From Collodictyon triciliatum (taxonomy: Eukaryota > CRuMs): a stretch of 22,532 nt of DNA. The DNA lies in NCBI GenBank assembly GCA_043381765.1, contig JBHJMP010001145.1, forward strand, positions 1-22,532, written 5' to 3'. A model generated the notes under the pieces. It was given only the letters and a program-made list of their open reading frames with translations, did not search any database and was not told the DNA's origin. A program made the position numbers and the translations under genes. Below are positions 22,375 to 22,532 of the stretch, piece after piece. Each line of letters begins with the position of its first letter. Positions within the stretch are counted from its first letter, which is position 1.

Positions 22375-22532
22375 CATTGAGAGAAACGGCAGGTATCCGG
22401 TGGAATGTGGGTGTTGGTGTGGCTTTTATCTTTTGTTGTTGTCTGGGATAACAATAGAGCTGGGATGATCGGCGTGTTTTCCTTTAGCTTTATGTTTGTT
22501 GTTTATAGTGATTCTCTGAGGTTCTTTTTTTT

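Larger units (their letters stand above)
21867..22532. other. 5' flank of the NDRG gene, no separate gene seen
   Basis: The sequence upstream of the chosen NDRG start holds an 11-bp array (21917-21958), a TATA-like element (22137-22146, minus) and a CT/T tract (22340-22374). On the minus strand an ATG at 22063 in a good context (CCACCATGCC) opens only 17 codons; its only donor-like GT (GTCAAC) does not match the phase of the next exon. It may be a 5'-UTR ORF or an alternative first exon. The last 150 nt are T/G-rich on the plus strand with nothing recognisable. Confidence 0.5.

Overview
The window reads as nuclear DNA of an intron-rich, AT-rich protist. Every recognisable gene is split into many small exons by GT-AG introns, mostly 55-300 nt long, whose donors are loose beyond the GT. 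Simple repeats are abundant and there is one 341-nt assembly gap. The large STAND-NTPase/TPR gene and the intron style make a rhizarian of the foraminiferan type (for example Reticulomyxa) my best guess. That is an inference, not something the sequence proves.

Layout. 1-871: a GC-rich island with coding-like minus-strand sequence that I cannot identify. 872-1800: no gene, two short tandem arrays. 1801-6014 (minus): a 19-exon gene for a DUF4062-NACHT-TPR protein (nephrocystin-3-like STAND NTPase). Its reading is interrupted by a frameshift, two in-frame stops and a lost splice acceptor, so I call it a pseudogene or a damaged assembly. Its TPRs are encoded by near-identical tandem exon-plus-intron units. 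6015-12820: about 6.8 kb of AT-rich DNA with no solid gene; 6.9-7.6 kb on the minus strand holds exon-like remnants, one with a GHEVTH peptide. 12821-13375 (minus): a GC-richer ORF followed by an A-rich tail, possibly the end of a non-LTR retroelement.

13712-16493 (plus): a complete ten-exon SHQ1 gene (H/ACA snoRNP assembly chaperone) ending in an Asp26 tail. 16916-20118 (plus): a PAK/Ste20-type kinase with a CRIB domain, all catalytic motifs intact, cut at its C-lobe by the gap (20119-20459). 20460-21866 (minus): an NDRG-family alpha/beta-hydrolase-fold gene running into the same gap from the other side, with promoter-like sequence up to 22532.

The genes do not form an operon or an evident pathway. 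SHQ1 and the kinase are tandem, 422 nt apart. The kinase and NDRG genes are convergent, and their missing 3' ends need more room than the gap provides. SHQ1, kinase and NDRG together give about 1,090 codons without an in-frame stop. This argues for the standard genetic code and makes the stops in the NACHT gene real lesions or sequence errors rather than recoding.
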